Under the pieces are notes generated by a model. It was not told the DNA's origin, searched no databases, and saw only the letters and a list, made by a program, of their open reading frames with translations. Both the position numbers and the translations under genes were made by a program. From Streptomyces anulatus (GTDB lineage: Bacteria > Actinomycetota > Actinomycetes > Streptomycetales > Streptomycetaceae), in contig NZ_BMVK01000012.1 of NCBI RefSeq assembly GCF_014650675.1, positions 62,001-126,000 of the forward strand: a stretch of 64,000 nt of DNA, given 5' to 3'. Positions 1 through 8,756 of this stretch are shown in pieces (within the stretch, counting starts at the first letter, position 1; each line of letters begins with the position of its first letter).

Positions 1-1
1 C

Positions 2-292
2 GCCTATACCCGGGTCGCCATCCAGAGCGCCACGCGGGCCGAGCTGCTGCTCATGCTGGAAGGATCGACGAACACCGCGCACGCGGCCGTGTGGGAAGCC
101 GTTACGGAACGGTGGGCGCCGTCCGCGGCCTCGGCGGCCGACGATCCGGCCGCGCTCGACCGGTTCGTCGTCCGCCTCGCGGCCGACGGTCTGTGGCTGT
201 ACGAATCCCTGACCTCGGAGCGACTGGATCCCGCGCTGCGGCGGGCGGTCGCCGACCGCATCGCCGACGTCCTGGCCCACCGCGAGAGCTGA
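2..292 (+). CDS. TetR-family regulator, C-terminal fragment (cut by window start)
   Basis: The reading frame is open from the first bases and ends with TGA at 290-292, so the 5' part lies outside the window. The visible 96 or so residues are an all-helical segment without a helix-turn-helix. A run of short alanine/leucine-rich helices ending in ADRIADVLAHRES resembles the ligand-binding C-terminal domain of TetR/AcrR repressors. The DNA-binding domain must lie upstream, so neither its ligand nor its target can be judged. The internal ATG at 53 should not be taken as the true start, because the frame upstream of it is equally coding-like. Confidence 0.6.
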   Translation, partial: AYTRVAIQSATRAELLLMLEGSTNTAHAAVWEAVTERWAPSAASAADDPAALDRFVVRLAADGLWLYESLTSERLDPALRRAVADRIADVLAHRES

Positions 293-395
293 TCACCGGG
301 CACGGGTTCGCCGGCTCCAGCCGCTCCGTCGCGGCGCGGAGTCGCTTCCGGCCGGGCTCCGGCCCCCGACGGATAAGTACCGGACCCCCGAAGGC

Positions 396-884
396 TCAGT
401 AGGCGTCGGCAGCCTCGCCCAGGGCAGTGGTGAGACGGCCCAGGACTTCCTGCAGCCCGAGAACCTCGTCCAGGGACAGGCCCGTGGCGGCCAGCACGCC
501 ACGGGGGACGGACAGCGCGCGGTCGCGCAGTCGCGCGCCCTCGTCGGTCAGGTCGATCACGACGGAGCGTTCGTCCTCGCGGCTGCGTTCGCGCCGGACC
601 AGTCCGGCGGTCTCCAGACGCTTCAGCAGCGGCGAGAGCGTCCCGGAGTCCAGATGGAGGCGCTCCCCGATGTCCTTGACCGGCTGGGGACCGTGCTCCC
701 ACAGGACCAGCATGACCAGGTACTGCGAGTAGGTGAGCCCCAGGTCCTTGAGTGCCTGCCGGTAGAAGCCGCCGAACGCGCGCGACGCGGCGTGCAGCGA
801 GAAGCAGACCTGGTGGTCCAGTCGCAGCAGCTCCGTGTCGGGAACGTCGGAGAGATCGGGCGAGGCGCCCGGAGCGGTGGTCAT
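396..884 (-). CDS. ohrR: OhrR, MarR-family organic-peroxide sensor
   Basis: A 162-residue MarR-type winged-helix protein. A single reactive-type cysteine sits near the N-terminus (Cys27, context DHQVCFSL), the position of the peroxide-sensing Cys of OhrR. The winged helix follows, with LHLDSGTLSPLLKRLE as recognition helix and REDERSVVIDLT as wing. Established role of the family: the reduced protein represses ohr, and organic hydroperoxides oxidise the Cys and release DNA. The ATG at 884 was chosen because the longer frame reads back through the operator. It is divergent from ohr across about 110 bp containing two operator copies, consistent with autoregulation. Only one Cys is visible, so it is probably the one-Cys class, which needs a thiol partner. 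Confidence 0.9.
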   Translation of the reverse strand: MTTAPGASPDLSDVPDTELLRLDHQVCFSLHAASRAFGGFYRQALKDLGLTYSQYLVMLVLWEHGPQPVKDIGERLHLDSGTLSPLLKRLETAGLVRRERSREDERSVVIDLTDEGARLRDRALSVPRGVLAATGLSLDEVLGLQEVLGRLTTALGEAADAY

Positions 885-913
885 GAGAACCAGCGTACCG
901 CCGGCCGCACCAT

Positions 914-944
914 TGAGTTGTGCACAACTTAGTTGTGTGCAATC
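914..944. promoter_or_regulatory. Tandem OhrR operator between ohrR and ohr
   Basis: A perfect 14-bp palindrome, AGTTGTGCACAACT, lies at 916-929. It is followed directly by a degenerate second copy, AGTTGTGTGCAAT, at 931-943. The pair is AT-rich against its surroundings and lies between the divergent ohrR and ohr starts, where OhrR operators are normally found. Confidence 0.75.
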
Positions 945-997
945 TTTATGTCTGTCGCCGCGACCATCCCGGTCGGGGCTCCAGTGGAGGGTCACCC

Positions 998-1408
<411 letters not shown>

Positions 1409-1454
1409 TCACCCACTCCGGTCCGGTCGCCCCACCTCGCCGCACGCCCGCCCC

Positions 1455-1482
1455 GGCCCCCGCCGTTCTCGCGGCGGGGGCC
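1455..1482 (+). terminator. Hairpin terminator after ohr
   Basis: Perfect 11-bp arms (GGCCCCCGCCG at 1455-1465 and its complement at 1472-1482) enclose a 6-nt loop. It lies between the convergent ohr and the hydrolase ending at 1526, so it may stop transcription from both sides. There is no U-tract, as is common in Streptomyces. Confidence 0.7.
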
Positions 1483-1525
1483 GGCCGGGAAGGCGCCTTC
1501 GGCCCGGCCCCCGCGCATCAGGGCG

Positions 1526-3055
1526 TCACCCCTTCAAGCGGGTCAGCACCGCGCCCACCGCACGGTGCACGGCCTCGCGCGCCCCGTCGGTCGGGTCGAG
1601 CGTCTCGAAGCCGTGCCGCCCCTCCGGTACGTCGATGACCTCGACGTTCGCACCGCAGCGGGCGGCCTCGGCCAGGAACTCCTCGACGGTGGCGGCGATA
1701 TCGGCACTCTCGCGTTCCGCCCGGACCAGCACGACGGGAAGACGGCCGGCCCGGGAGACCGCTCGGACCGGGTGGAAACGGCTGCCGCCCAGTCCCCAGC
1801 TCGGCATCGGCGCGAGGATCGGGTAGTTCGCGGCCACGCAGCGCAGCCACGCCGGGGGGTTCGTCAGCCAGTCCGCCACGATCGGGCCGCCGCCCGAGAA
1901 GAACCACAGGGCGACCCGGTCCGCGTCCACCCGTGGATCGGCGCGCACCCGCTCCACCGCGTCGGCCACGTCCGCGGCGGCCACCTCGTAGTCGGTCACG
2001 GCGTGCAGGCGGTGGTCGAGCGTCACGCCCACGGCTCCCTGTCCCGCGACGAGGCGCGCGTACCCCGTCAGGGTCGGCCAGTCCCGGGGCGTGGGCCGTG
2101 CCTCGGCGGGCACCGGTCCGCCGTGCACGAACACCACGGCCGGGTGCGGGCCCGGACCGTCCGGCAGGTACAGGTCGGTGTTCCCGGCCCGTTCGCGGGG
2201 CCGTTCGGGCACGTCGAGGAGGAACGGCCGCAGATGGGCCGGCGTATGGGCAGCGTCGGCAACGGTCAGCCGGTGTCCGCCGCCGGCCGCCGCCTCGATC
2301 AGGGTCCCGGCCAGCGCGGCGGGGCAGGACAGCATCGGCCAGTGTCCGGTGGGCAGTTCGAAGAAGGGCACCCGGGCCTCGGCCAGGGACCGGACAGCGG
2401 GATCGCCGACGTCCACCAGGATCTGGAGCACCTCGACGCCCGGACCGTTGCCGGTGCACAGCACCCCGGTCACGGGCACCTCGGCCACGGCTCCGGTGAG
2501 CCGCAGCGGCTGGAGCAGCGTGCCCAGCGGCTGCGGCGCCGCGAGGGCGGTGAGCCCGTCGAGCGCCGCGTCGGAGAGGCCCGCGGTGCTCCCCCAGCGG
2601 GACCACCCGTCCCGGGGCGGGGGCGGCAGCTCGCCTCCCGCACCCCGCTCCCCTCCTCCGGCGGCGCGCTCCACCACCTCGTCGCGCACGAGCTGGTCGG
2701 GCACGGCGGCCAGGGCGGGCACTCCGTCCCTCGGCATCCCGGCGTCCAGGTGGACGATCCGTGCGATCGCCCCTGCCCTCCGGTCGGCCGCGCCGAGCAC
2801 CGGGTGGATCCCGTAGTCGTGGCCGACGAGCACGATCTCCCGGCCGGCCTCCGCCGCCACCGCGTCGATCACCGCCAGCACGTCCGCGACATGGGTCTCC
2901 AGGTCGACGGTTTCGCCGGGGTCTCCGGGGCGGCCGCCGAGTCCGGTGAGCGCCACCGTTCGTACCTCGGCGCCGTCCGCGGTCAGCCGGGCGGCGGTGT
3001 CCCGCCACACGTGCGGTCCGGTGAACGCCCCGGCCACCAGGATGAATACGGTCAT
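1526..3055 (-). CDS. Fusion of two alpha/beta-hydrolase domains
   Basis: A 509-residue protein made of two complete hydrolase folds. Residues 1-270 resemble EstA/salicylate-esterase-like hydrolases, but the nucleophile elbow reads GHDYG with Asp80 where Ser is usual; a His is seen in TGHWPM (His238). Residues 295-509 are a dienelactone-hydrolase or alpha/beta-hydrolase-3-like domain with an HGG oxyanion motif (311-313), Ser387 in FFSGGG and His481 in EGRHGF. Family proteins are normally about 230-290 residues, so this is a genuine in-frame fusion; the junction runs smoothly through a Pro/Arg-rich linker (280-293). Divergent from a MerR regulator with about 90 bp between them. Substrate unknown. 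The Asp elbow could mean dehalogenase or epoxide-hydrolase chemistry, or an inactive N-domain. Confidence 0.75.
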   Translation of the reverse strand: MTVFILVAGAFTGPHVWRDTAARLTADGAEVRTVALTGLGGRPGDPGETVDLETHVADVLAVIDAVAAEAGREIVLVGHDYGIHPVLGAADRRAGAIARIVHLDAGMPRDGVPALAAVPDQLVRDEVVERAAGGGERGAGGELPPPPRDGWSRWGSTAGLSDAALDGLTALAAPQPLGTLLQPLRLTGAVAEVPVTGVLCTGNGPGVEVLQILVDVGDPAVRSLAEARVPFFELPTGHWPMLSCPAALAGTLIEAAAGGGHRLTVADAAHTPAHLRPFLLDVPERPRERAGNTDLYLPDGPGPHPAVVFVHGGPVPAEARPTPRDWPTLTGYARLVAGQGAVGVTLDHRLHAVTDYEVAAADVADAVERVRADPRVDADRVALWFFSGGGPIVADWLTNPPAWLRCVAANYPILAPMPSWGLGGSRFHPVRAVSRAGRLPVVLVRAERESADIAATVEEFLAEAARCGANVEVIDVPEGRHGFETLDPTDGAREAVHRAVGAVLTRLKG

Positions 3056-3124
3056 GGTCCCTCCTCGTCACGGTGTCTCCCGCGCACCGGCCCGATCTCC
3101 CGGCAGCGCTCGCCGGTACCGTAG

Positions 3125-3146
3125 GAACTCCCCCTGGTGGAGGTTC
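3125..3146 (+). promoter_or_regulatory. MerR-type operator upstream of the MerR gene
   Basis: An imperfect 22-bp dyad runs from GAACTCC to GGAGGTTC with a CCTGG centre. It resembles the operators MerR proteins bind within over-long promoter spacers. It ends just before the preferred GTG start at 3149, and its right arm doubles as the ribosome-binding GGAGG. It lies in the divergent gap, so it could control both directions. Confidence 0.45.
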
Positions 3147-3148
3147 AA

Positions 3149-4186
3149 GTGTTCTCGTCGTACGACGGTCTGTGCACCATCGGCGAACTGGCCGAGCACG
3201 CGGGCGTGAGCGTCAAGACCGTCCGCTTCTATTCGGACCGGGGGCTGCTGCCGGAGGCGTCCCGCAGCGCCGGCGGACACCGCAGGTACGCCCCGGAGGC
3301 CGTGGAGCGGCTGGGCATGATCCGCTCCCTGCGCGGCCTCGACGTGTCGGTTCCCGAGGTGCGCCGCATCCTCGACGAGCAGGACGACGGGGCCGGGGCG
3401 GGCGGCGCGTTGGAGGATGCCGTGGCCGGCCGGCTGCGCTCCCTGGGGTCCGAACTGGCCGCGCTGCGCTGGAGGGAGGCCGCGCTCAGGCTGGTGCAGG
3501 AGAGCCCGCCGGCCGAACGGCCCGGCCGGCTGCGGCTGGTCGGTGCGGTCGCCGCCCCGCCGAGCACCGCCTCGCTGGCCCGTTTCTGGCGTTCGTGGCT
3601 GCCGCCCCGCATGCCCGCCCGGTCCGTCACCGCGTTCCTGGAGGCGGCGGTGCCGCATCCGCCCGAGGACCCCCGCCCGGCCCAGGTGCTCGCCTTCGCC
3701 CGGCTGCACGCCTACGTGACCCGTCCGTGCGGCGGCGGGGGCGGCGGCTCCTGCCAGCCCCGGGCGCACGGCGTCGCGGGGGCCCGGGCTTCGGCCGTGC
3801 TGTACGCGGGTCTCGCCGAGGCGTACGAACTGGCGGGCGGGGAGCTGCGGCGCGGTGCGGAGCCCTGTCCCGGTGAGGCGCTGGACGGGTTCGTGGACGC
3901 GTACGCGAGCACGTACGGCGCCCACGACACGTCCGCCTTCCGCCGTGTGCTGGCGGGCCGGCTCGCAACCGATCCGCGCATCGACCGGTACTGGGACCTG
4001 ACGGCCGAGGTGATCAGCGATCCCGGCGGCCGTCCCGAGCCGACCCCGGGCTCCGCGCACGACTGGCTCCTGGCGGCCCTGGACACGCAGTTGGGGACGA
4101 CGGCCGGCCGCGGCGGTGCGCTGGGCGTGGCCCCGGGTGAGGGGCCGGACGTACCGGATCGGGCGCGGGCCGTTTCACCCCGGTGA
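3149..4186 (+). CDS. MerR-family transcriptional regulator with a large C-terminal domain
   Basis: About 345 residues. The N-terminal winged helix is clear: CTIGELAEHAGVSVKTVRFY, then the SAGGHRRYAPEAVERL wing, followed by a dimerisation helix (ISLRGLDVSVPEVRRIL region). The 250-residue C-terminal part is mostly helical and unlike the short metal-binding tails of MerR or SoxR. It contains a Gly-rich stretch with two Cys (CGGGGGGSC), so it probably binds an organic ligand or protein. I prefer GTG 3149 (GGAGG five bases upstream) over the in-frame GTG 3137. Divergent from the double hydrolase, its likely target. The 3' end overlaps the convergent LysR gene by 12 bp. Confidence 0.8.
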   Translation: MFSSYDGLCTIGELAEHAGVSVKTVRFYSDRGLLPEASRSAGGHRRYAPEAVERLGMIRSLRGLDVSVPEVRRILDEQDDGAGAGGALEDAVAGRLRSLGSELAALRWREAALRLVQESPPAERPGRLRLVGAVAAPPSTASLARFWRSWLPPRMPARSVTAFLEAAVPHPPEDPRPAQVLAFARLHAYVTRPCGGGGGGSCQPRAHGVAGARASAVLYAGLAEAYELAGGELRRGAEPCPGEALDGFVDAYASTYGAHDTSAFRRVLAGRLATDPRIDRYWDLTAEVISDPGGRPEPTPGSAHDWLLAALDTQLGTTAGRGGALGVAPGEGPDVPDRARAVSPR

Positions 4187-5086
4187 GCGGGGCCGTTCCC
4201 GGTCCGCGACCGCCTCGATCAGGAACTCCCGCAGGGCCAGGGCCGCCGGGAGCGGCGCGTCGGGCAGCGCCACGTGCACGGTCCGACGCAGGGTGGGGTC
4301 GGTGAGGGGGCGCAGGACGAGTTCGCCGGGGACCGCCGGCGCCGCCAGCGAGGGGACCAGGGCCACGCCGAGCCCGGCGACCGCGTAGCCGAACTTGCCC
4401 GCCCACCCGGCGATCCGCATGACTTTTCCCGGGGTGAAGCCCGCGCGGGCGCAGGCGTCGGCGAGCGTCGTGGGTCGATCGCCGTACGCGCTCTGGATCC
4501 AGGTCTCGTCGCGGAGTTCGTACAGGTCGACGGCTTCGGCCCCGGCCAGGCGGTGTCGGCGCGGGAGGGCGACGAGCAGGTCGTCCTCGCACAGTACGGT
4601 GGTCGTGATCCCGTCGGCCGAGGGCAGGCCGTAGGGGTAGTCGCTCACGACGGCGAGGTCCAGCGTTCCGTCCGCGAGCTGCCGCATCAGCGTGCCGGTC
4701 GGGCTCTCGGCGGCCACAACGTCGATCCCCGGCCGGGCGTCCTTGAGGGCACGCAGCGCGGTCGGCAGGAGTGCGATGTTGGCGGTGGCGAACGCGCCCG
4801 CGTGCAGGGGCCCGCCGTCCCCGGCGTGCAGCACGGTCAGGTCCCGCTCGGCCCGGGCCAGGCGGTCGAGCACGTCCACGGCGTGCCGGTGCAGCACCCG
4901 CCCCGCGGGGGTGAGCCGTACGCCGCGCGGCAGGCGTACGAGCAGCGGCCCGCCCGCCCGGAGTTCCAGCGCGGCGATCCGCCGGGACACCGCGGACTGC
5001 GTGTAGTTGAGCCGGGCCGCCGCCCGGGTGAACGATCCGGTCTCGGCCACGGTGACGAGCAACCGCAGCGATTCGTTCTCCCACAT
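4175..5086 (-). CDS. LysR-family transcriptional regulator
   Basis: 303 residues. N-terminal LysR helix-turn-helix (RLLVTVAETGSFTRAAARLN, then YTQSAVSRRIAALE), a linker helix, and a two-lobed substrate-binding domain (about 90-290) with the usual PLLVRLPRGVRLTPAGRVL and SDYPYGLPS-type segments. The ATG at 5086 has AGGAGG seven bases upstream; the longer frame to 5203 is an upstream read-through. It converges on the MerR gene with a 12-bp overlap of 3' ends. No obvious divergent target: the gene on the other side is a small membrane protein starting at about 5319. Ligand unknown. Confidence 0.85.
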   Translation of the reverse strand: MWENESLRLLVTVAETGSFTRAAARLNYTQSAVSRRIAALELRAGGPLLVRLPRGVRLTPAGRVLHRHAVDVLDRLARAERDLTVLHAGDGGPLHAGAFATANIALLPTALRALKDARPGIDVVAAESPTGTLMRQLADGTLDLAVVSDYPYGLPSADGITTTVLCEDDLLVALPRRHRLAGAEAVDLYELRDETWIQSAYGDRPTTLADACARAGFTPGKVMRIAGWAGKFGYAVAGLGVALVPSLAAPAVPGELVLRPLTDPTLRRTVHVALPDAPLPAALALREFLIEAVADRERPRSPG

Positions 5087-5318
5087 GTCTTCCTCCTGGC
5101 CGCCGCGCTCGTCGCCCGGACACCGGCATCCTCCCCGATCGCATTCCGGTCGCGCATGGGTCCCCCGCGATTCGGTCGCTGGTGTCATGCCCCGGGCAGC
5201 CATAGCGTCGGTTGCGCGGCGGCGCCGAGGGGCGGTCGCGCGGCCGTCCGTGCCCGCCGCTCGCTCAGCCGGGGGACACGCGGACCCCGTGGCTTCGATT
5301 CAGAGAAGGCGGTTCATC

Positions 5319-5813
5319 GTGCGACAGACCCGGAGCGGGCCGGAGTTGGGGCAGCGGATCGGCACGTACCACGCCGTGGGGCTCGCGGGCGCGCTCGCCC
5401 AGTTCGCGGTGCGGACCATCACGCTGCTGGTGGTCGTCCTGATCGTCCTGCTGGTGTGGATCAGGCCCAACTCCGCGCTGCTCAAGGGCAGCGTGGCCGC
5501 GGCCGTGGTGCTCGTCCTGTTCGGCCTGCGGCTGGTGTGGCGCTTCGTCACCGCGCGGTGCGGCGGCAACCGGTGCAGGCTGCACCAGGGGGGTATCGCC
5601 GTCACCGGCCCGCTCGGCGGGGTGCGGGACGCGGTGGTGTGGCGGGAGGTGACCGGTCTGCGCAGGACGAGCAGCGCCTCCCTCCTCATGGCCTTCCACC
5701 GCGTCGAGGTCGAACGGCGGGGCGCGCCGCCGCTCACCTTCACGGCGCTGGGGCTCGAACCCGCCGTGATCGGGGTCCTGTTGAGGCTCGCCGCACGCAA
5801 CGGCCTGGAGTAG
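5319..5813 (+). CDS. Small membrane protein with bacterial PH-like domain
   Basis: 164 residues from GTG 5319. After a charged N-terminus, two hydrophobic helices (roughly residues 22-44 and 50-70, rich in Val/Leu) cross the membrane. A cytoplasmic beta-rich domain follows (CRLHQGGIAVTG..., then WREVTGLRRT), which resembles the bacterial PH-like fold found in many actinobacterial membrane proteins. The start is uncertain: an in-frame upstream extension is open and coding-like for about 100 residues, but no good ribosome site supports it. Function unknown. Confidence 0.6.
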   Translation: MRQTRSGPELGQRIGTYHAVGLAGALAQFAVRTITLLVVVLIVLLVWIRPNSALLKGSVAAAVVLVLFGLRLVWRFVTARCGGNRCRLHQGGIAVTGPLGGVRDAVVWREVTGLRRTSSASLLMAFHRVEVERRGAPPLTFTALGLEPAVIGVLLRLAARNGLE

Positions 5814-5822
5814 CCGCCCGGC

Positions 5823-5878
5823 GGCCCGGTCGCGGTGGTCGACCTGCGGCGTGGCCGCCCGGCCCGGTCGCGGTGGTC
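5823..5878. repeat. 18-bp direct repeat at a convergent junction
   Basis: The 18-mer GGCCCGGTCGCGGTGGTC occurs exactly at 5823-5840 and 5861-5878, offset 38 bp. The second copy overlaps the last codon of the TetR gene by two bases. It looks like a local duplication of gene-end sequence; no terminator-like hairpin replaces it. Confidence 0.6.
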
Positions 5879-6539
5879 AGCCCGCGGCGCACGGGCCGAA
5901 GCGCTCGGGGTCGAGCGTCGCCAGCAGTGAGGTGACCACGAGGTCGGTCGATGCGGCCATGTCCACGGATTCCGGCGACAGGAGCCACTGGACCTGCAGG
6001 CCGTCCATGACCGCGATGATGGCGTTGGCCGCGTTGTCGGTCAGGTCCGCCCGGTCGGCGGGCGGTTCGCAGGCCTCGCGCAGGGCGTCGGCGACGAAAG
6101 CGCGCAGCCCGTGGTAGCGGTCGCGGAAGTACTCCTGGGCGGGGTGGTCGTCGGTGACGGACTCCGCCGAGAGCACCGCGTACAGCCGGACGATGCCCTC
6201 GCGCTCCGCGTTGCGCAGTGCGGTGTTCACCAGGTGGCGCAGGAAGTCCAGCCCCTGGGGGCGGTCGGGGCCGAGGTGCTCGATGTCCCGCTGGTCACGC
6301 AGTTCGAGCACGCTGGTGAGGAGAAGGGCCTTGGAGCGGAAGTAGTGCAGCACGCCCGCCTGTGTGAGGCCGACCCGGTCCGCGATCTCGGCGAGCGAGG
6401 CGTTGTTGTAACCACGGGCAGCGAAGGTGTCCATGGCGATGGCCAGGATGTCCTGTTGTCGCTGCCGGGCTTCCGGGCTGCGCGGCGTACGGGGTTTGGC
6501 CGGACTGCGCGTCGGTCTGCCCACTGACTGGTTGCTCAC
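5877..6539 (-). CDS. TetR/AcrR-family repressor
   Basis: 220 residues from GTG 6539. A basic, Pro/Arg-rich tail (1-25) precedes a canonical TetR helix-turn-helix: RQQDILAIAMDTFAARG, ASLAEIADRVGLTQAGVLHYF, RSKALLL. The remainder is a helical ligand pocket (80-215). Divergent from the secreted GH30 enzyme across 216 bp that carries one clear palindrome (6611-6632). This supports repression of the glycosidase and of itself, with a sugar or lipid breakdown product as inducer; that is inference. Confidence 0.85.
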   Translation of the reverse strand: MSNQSVGRPTRSPAKPRTPRSPEARQRQQDILAIAMDTFAARGYNNASLAEIADRVGLTQAGVLHYFRSKALLLTSVLELRDQRDIEHLGPDRPQGLDFLRHLVNTALRNAEREGIVRLYAVLSAESVTDDHPAQEYFRDRYHGLRAFVADALREACEPPADRADLTDNAANAIIAVMDGLQVQWLLSPESVDMAASTDLVVTSLLATLDPERFGPCAAG

Positions 6540-6610
6540 CGGTTCAGCTTAAGCCTGCCGGAGCCCGGTGAAGATCTTCCGGGCGGCGGGGAAGAACACC
6601 GGGACAGACT

Positions 6611-6632
6611 ACTTACTAACCACTTAGTGAGT
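6611..6632. promoter_or_regulatory. TetR-type operator upstream of GH30 gene
   Basis: The arms ACTTACTAA (6611-6619) and TTAGTGAGT (6624-6632) are complementary at 8 of 9 positions around a 4-bp centre. It is the only AT-rich stretch in the divergent TetR/GH30 gap, which fits a palindromic TetR operator overlapping promoter elements. Confidence 0.6.
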
Positions 6633-6755
6633 GTGCTTTCATGCCGTTGTCCCGCCCTCTTGTGACCGGCACACCCGGAGCGAGGCGTCCGCCGCGCCCT
6701 CCGTCGGCCGGGGTGCAACCTGTCAGCAGGTACGAACCCAAGGAGAGCCGCAACC

Positions 6756-8654
6756 ATGCCAAGCTCCACTCCCCCGCACCGGAGAGCGCGCGCGGCAGCC
6801 GCCGCACTCGTCATGGCCGTCGCCGCACTCGGCGTCAACGGCGCCGTCGGAACCGCCCGGGCGGCCGACCCCGCCGCACAGGTGTGGGTCACCACTCCCG
6901 ACGGCTCCAAGAAGCTCGCCCCGGAAGGGAGCATCCCCTTCACCGGGAGCCCGCAGGCGGTCGACATCCGCATCGACGCCGCCGACAAGGGCCAGAAGTT
7001 CACCGGTGCCGGAGCCTCGGTGACGGGCGCCTCCGCCCATCTCCTCCAGAGCCTCCCCCAGGCCCAACGCACCGCGGTGCTGAAGTCCCTCTTCTCCGCG
7101 GAGGGCGACGGGATCGGGCTCAACTACCTGCGCCAGCCCCTGGGCAGCACCGACTTCGACGCGGACGGCAACGCGTACACGTACGAGGACACCCGGGGCG
7201 CCTTCTCCATCGACCGGGACCGGAGCCGGATCGTCCCGGTCCTGAAGCAGGCCACCGCCATCAACCCCGCCATCCGCTTCATGGGCTCCCCCTGGTCGCC
7301 CCCGGCCTGGATGAAGACCAACAACTCGCTCAACGGCGGCAGTCTGCGGACCGAGCACTACCAGACGTACGCCGACTACCTCGTCAAGGCGATCAAGGCG
7401 TACGGCCAGGAGGGCATCGCCCTCACCGACCTCACGGCGCAGAACGAGCCGGAATTCGCGACCAGTTACCCGTCCATGAGCATGACCTCGGCCCAGCAGG
7501 CGGACTTCCTGCGGGTCCTGGACAGGGCGCTCACCGCGGCGAACCTGCCGACCAACATCCTGGCGTACGACCACAACTGGGACCATCCGAACTACCCGCT
7601 CGACGTGTTCGCACGGACGGGCGGCATCCAGCGGATCATCGGCGCCGCGTTCCACTGCTACGGCGGAGCGCCCTCGGCGCAGAAGCAGATCGCCGACGCC
7701 GGGAAGCGGGTCTTCTTCACGGAGTGCTCGGGCACCGACAGTGCGAACCCGGCCACGACGTTCGGCGACACGCTCAAGTGGCACACCGAGAACCTCGTCG
7801 TGCAGAACATGCGCAACGGGGGTGAGACGGTCATCAACTGGAACCTCGCCCTCGATCGGAACGGCGGCCCCCACCAGGGTCACTGCACCAACCGCTGCAA
7901 CGGCATCGTCGAGATCGACGGCGGCCAGGTCACCCGCAACGCCGAGTTCTACGTCCTGGGCCATGTCGCCAAGTTCGTCAAGGCGGGCGCGGTCCGGATC
8001 GGCTCCACCAGCCAGGGCGCCGGAGGGGTGCAGAACGTCGCCTTCCAGAACAGCGACGGCAGCCGCGCGGCCGTGGTCGTCAACACCGCTTCCGGAGCGC
8101 AGCGGTTCTCGCTGACCGACAACGGGAAGTCGCTCGCGTACACCCTGCCCGCCGGGGCCGTCGCCACCTTCACCTGGGACGGCAGCGGCGGTACGACGGA
8201 GCCGCCCGTGGGCTCCATCGACCCCGCCGCGTGGTACCAGGTGCGGAACGCCAACAGCGGGGCCTGCCTCGACGCGGCCGACGGGGGTACGGCCGACGGC
8301 ACGGCGTTGCAGCAGTGGGCCTGCGGGACCGGGGTCAACCAGGGCTGGCAGTTCAGGCCGACCGACGGCGGCCACTACCAGGTGGTGAACCGGCACAACG
8401 CCAAGGCCTGGGACGTCGACGGCGGTTCCGGGGCGACCGCCGACGGCACCAAGGTGCACCTGTGGTCCTACGAGGGCGGCCTCAACCAGCAGTGGCGGCC
8501 GGAGGCCCTGGCCGCCGGCGGGCAGTACCGCTTCGTCGCCCGCCACAGCGGCTCGTGCCTGAGTGTCGACAACTCCTCGAAGGCCGACGGGGCCGGGCTC
8601 TCGCAGCAGCCCTGCTCCGGCTCCCCGGCCCAGGCGTTCACCCTGACCCGCTGA
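6756..8654 (+). CDS. Secreted GH30 glucosylceramidase-type glycosidase with ricin-B lectin domain
   Basis: 632 residues. An Arg-rich N-terminus plus Ala-rich hydrophobic core ends at an ARA-A signal cleavage site (about 36). Residues 45-480 form a GH30 (beta/alpha)8 domain with side beta-structure. The acid/base Glu231 lies in TAQNEPEF and the nucleophile Glu323 in VFFTECSG, with conserved SPWSPPAWMKTN. Residues 495-632 are a ricin-type beta-trefoil (CBM13) with three QxW-like repeats (LQQWACG, VHLWSYEG, LNQQWRP). It should hydrolyse beta-glucosidic or beta-1,6-linked glycans or glycolipids outside the cell. AGGAGAG precedes the ATG. Divergent from a TetR regulator with a palindromic operator between. 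GH30 subfamilies cannot be separated by eye. Confidence 0.9.
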   Translation: MPSSTPPHRRARAAAAALVMAVAALGVNGAVGTARAADPAAQVWVTTPDGSKKLAPEGSIPFTGSPQAVDIRIDAADKGQKFTGAGASVTGASAHLLQSLPQAQRTAVLKSLFSAEGDGIGLNYLRQPLGSTDFDADGNAYTYEDTRGAFSIDRDRSRIVPVLKQATAINPAIRFMGSPWSPPAWMKTNNSLNGGSLRTEHYQTYADYLVKAIKAYGQEGIALTDLTAQNEPEFATSYPSMSMTSAQQADFLRVLDRALTAANLPTNILAYDHNWDHPNYPLDVFARTGGIQRIIGAAFHCYGGAPSAQKQIADAGKRVFFTECSGTDSANPATTFGDTLKWHTENLVVQNMRNGGETVINWNLALDRNGGPHQGHCTNRCNGIVEIDGGQVTRNAEFYVLGHVAKFVKAGAVRIGSTSQGAGGVQNVAFQNSDGSRAAVVVNTASGAQRFSLTDNGKSLAYTLPAGAVATFTWDGSGGTTEPPVGSIDPAAWYQVRNANSGACLDAADGGTADGTALQQWACGTGVNQGWQFRPTDGGHYQVVNRHNAKAWDVDGGSGATADGTKVHLWSYEGGLNQQWRPEALAAGGQYRFVARHSGSCLSVDNSSKADGAGLSQQPCSGSPAQAFTLTR

Positions 8655-8668
8655 CGCGGGCGACCGGG

Positions 8669-8706
8669 ACCGCGGCGGCTCTCCGTACAGGGGGAGCCGC
8701 CGCGGT
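8669..8706. terminator. Bidirectional hairpin after GH30 gene
   Basis: A 13-bp perfect stem (ACCGCGGCGGCTC at 8669-8681 with its complement at 8694-8706) and a 12-nt loop. It lies between the GH30 stop and the convergent oxidoreductase stop. Confidence 0.75.
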
Positions 8707-8756
8707 GCGCGTTCTCGGCGGCTCTCCCGTCCGGCGGGCCGCCGCCCCGGCGCGGG

